A stretch of 64,000 bases of DNA from Planctomycetota bacterium (GTDB lineage: Bacteria; Planctomycetota; UBA8108; UBA1146), in NCBI GenBank assembly GCA_016776905.1, contig JADHSM010000003.1:184031-248030 (forward strand), read 5' to 3'. Position 1 is the first letter of the stretch. Each line of letters opens with the position of its first letter. A program made the translations under genes and the position numbers. Of the stretch, positions 63,877 through 64,000 are shown one piece after another. The notes below the pieces were generated by a model. It was not told where the DNA came from. It made no database searches and worked only from the letters and a program-made list of their open reading frames with translations.

Positions 63877-64000
63877 GCTGGTTAAATCCTATTATTGGAA
63901 TCCGCTATACATGTGCAAATCGAGTGCACCATCACCTGAAGAGAGCAATTATATGGAAGTTCAGTGGTCATCTCTACGCTCTGAAAACGCCTCTTTTGAG
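63877..64000. other. Right edge of the window, no gene supported
   Basis: The 124 bases upstream of the esterase/peptidase gene are probably its promoter region. No coding sequence or repeat is visible. AGGA lies about 10 nt before the start codon. Confidence 0.4.

Overview
The window looks like a chromosomal segment of a marine-type planctomycete (Planctomycetota) with an outer membrane. The evidence is the DUF1553/DUF1501 gene pair at the left edge, five secreted proteins ending in the planctomycete style of dockerin repeat (RGDxNxD... followed by a C-D-A-x-D-x-N-D-D-G repeat and a PxPFPxPGPD-like tail), a giant TPR/alpha-2-macroglobulin protein, a MoxR-DUF58-VWA operon, and LptF/LptG plus a WaaP-like kinase, which point to lipopolysaccharide. 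No rRNA, tRNA, CRISPR array, phage or insertion sequence was recognised. The phylum assignment is inference from gene content.

Layout. 1-2.6 kb: DUF1553/DUF1501 pair (+). 2.6-5.3 kb: two secreted dockerin proteins (-). 5.5-6.6 kb: MoeB/ThiF-type adenylyltransferase with an N-terminal rhodanese (-). 6.9-16 kb: an unrecognised protein and a 2660-residue TPR/alpha-2-macroglobulin protein (+). 16-20.4 kb: YtoQ, then VWA/BatA, DUF58 and MoxR (-). 20.6-23.2 kb: DUF4097-like lipoprotein, orphan EboE, and a YdhR-like gene that appears to use an ATT start. 23.3-27 kb: a kinase/degenerate kinase/GNAT fusion (-) and HflX (+). 27.1-29 kb: a thioredoxin-like selenoprotein and an ECF sigma factor (-). 29.2-35.4 kb: LplT-Aas-type lysophospholipid recycling protein, MazG-like protein, LptF, LptG (+). 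35.4-38.9 kb: a second ECF sigma factor and the reverse transsulfuration pair CGL and CBS (-). 39.1-42.6 kb: NagB-like protein and a CehA/McbA-type PHP hydrolase (+). 42.6-44.5 kb: SelB (-). 44.6-46.8 kb: membrane protein, 23S/16S pseudouridine synthase (+), small lipoprotein (-). 47.1-51.5 kb: M1 peptidase and an atypical SDR (+). 51.7-56.4 kb: dockerin protein, two TM2 proteins, DbpA-like helicase (+). 56.5-63.9 kb: AsmA-like protein and two very large dockerin hydrolases (-).

The most notable system is selenocysteine decoding. The gene at 27073-28152 (-) is interrupted by one in-frame TGA exactly where the first cysteine of a thioredoxin CxxC motif belongs (U-P-P-C). A 7-bp hairpin with a GGC loop begins 17 nt after that TGA, as expected for a bacterial SECIS, and the dedicated elongation factor SelB is encoded about 14 kb away. 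Upstream of this gene lie an array of 17-bp palindromes and a hairpin that would mask its ribosome binding site. selA, selD and selC were not seen in the window.

Other recurring themes: two unrelated secreted hydrolases (PHP hydrolase and M1 peptidase) share a C-terminal domain resembling the GspG pseudopilin; short tandem duplications sit at gene ends, sometimes containing stop codons or ribosome binding sites; and several genes are coupled by ATGA or TAATG overlaps.
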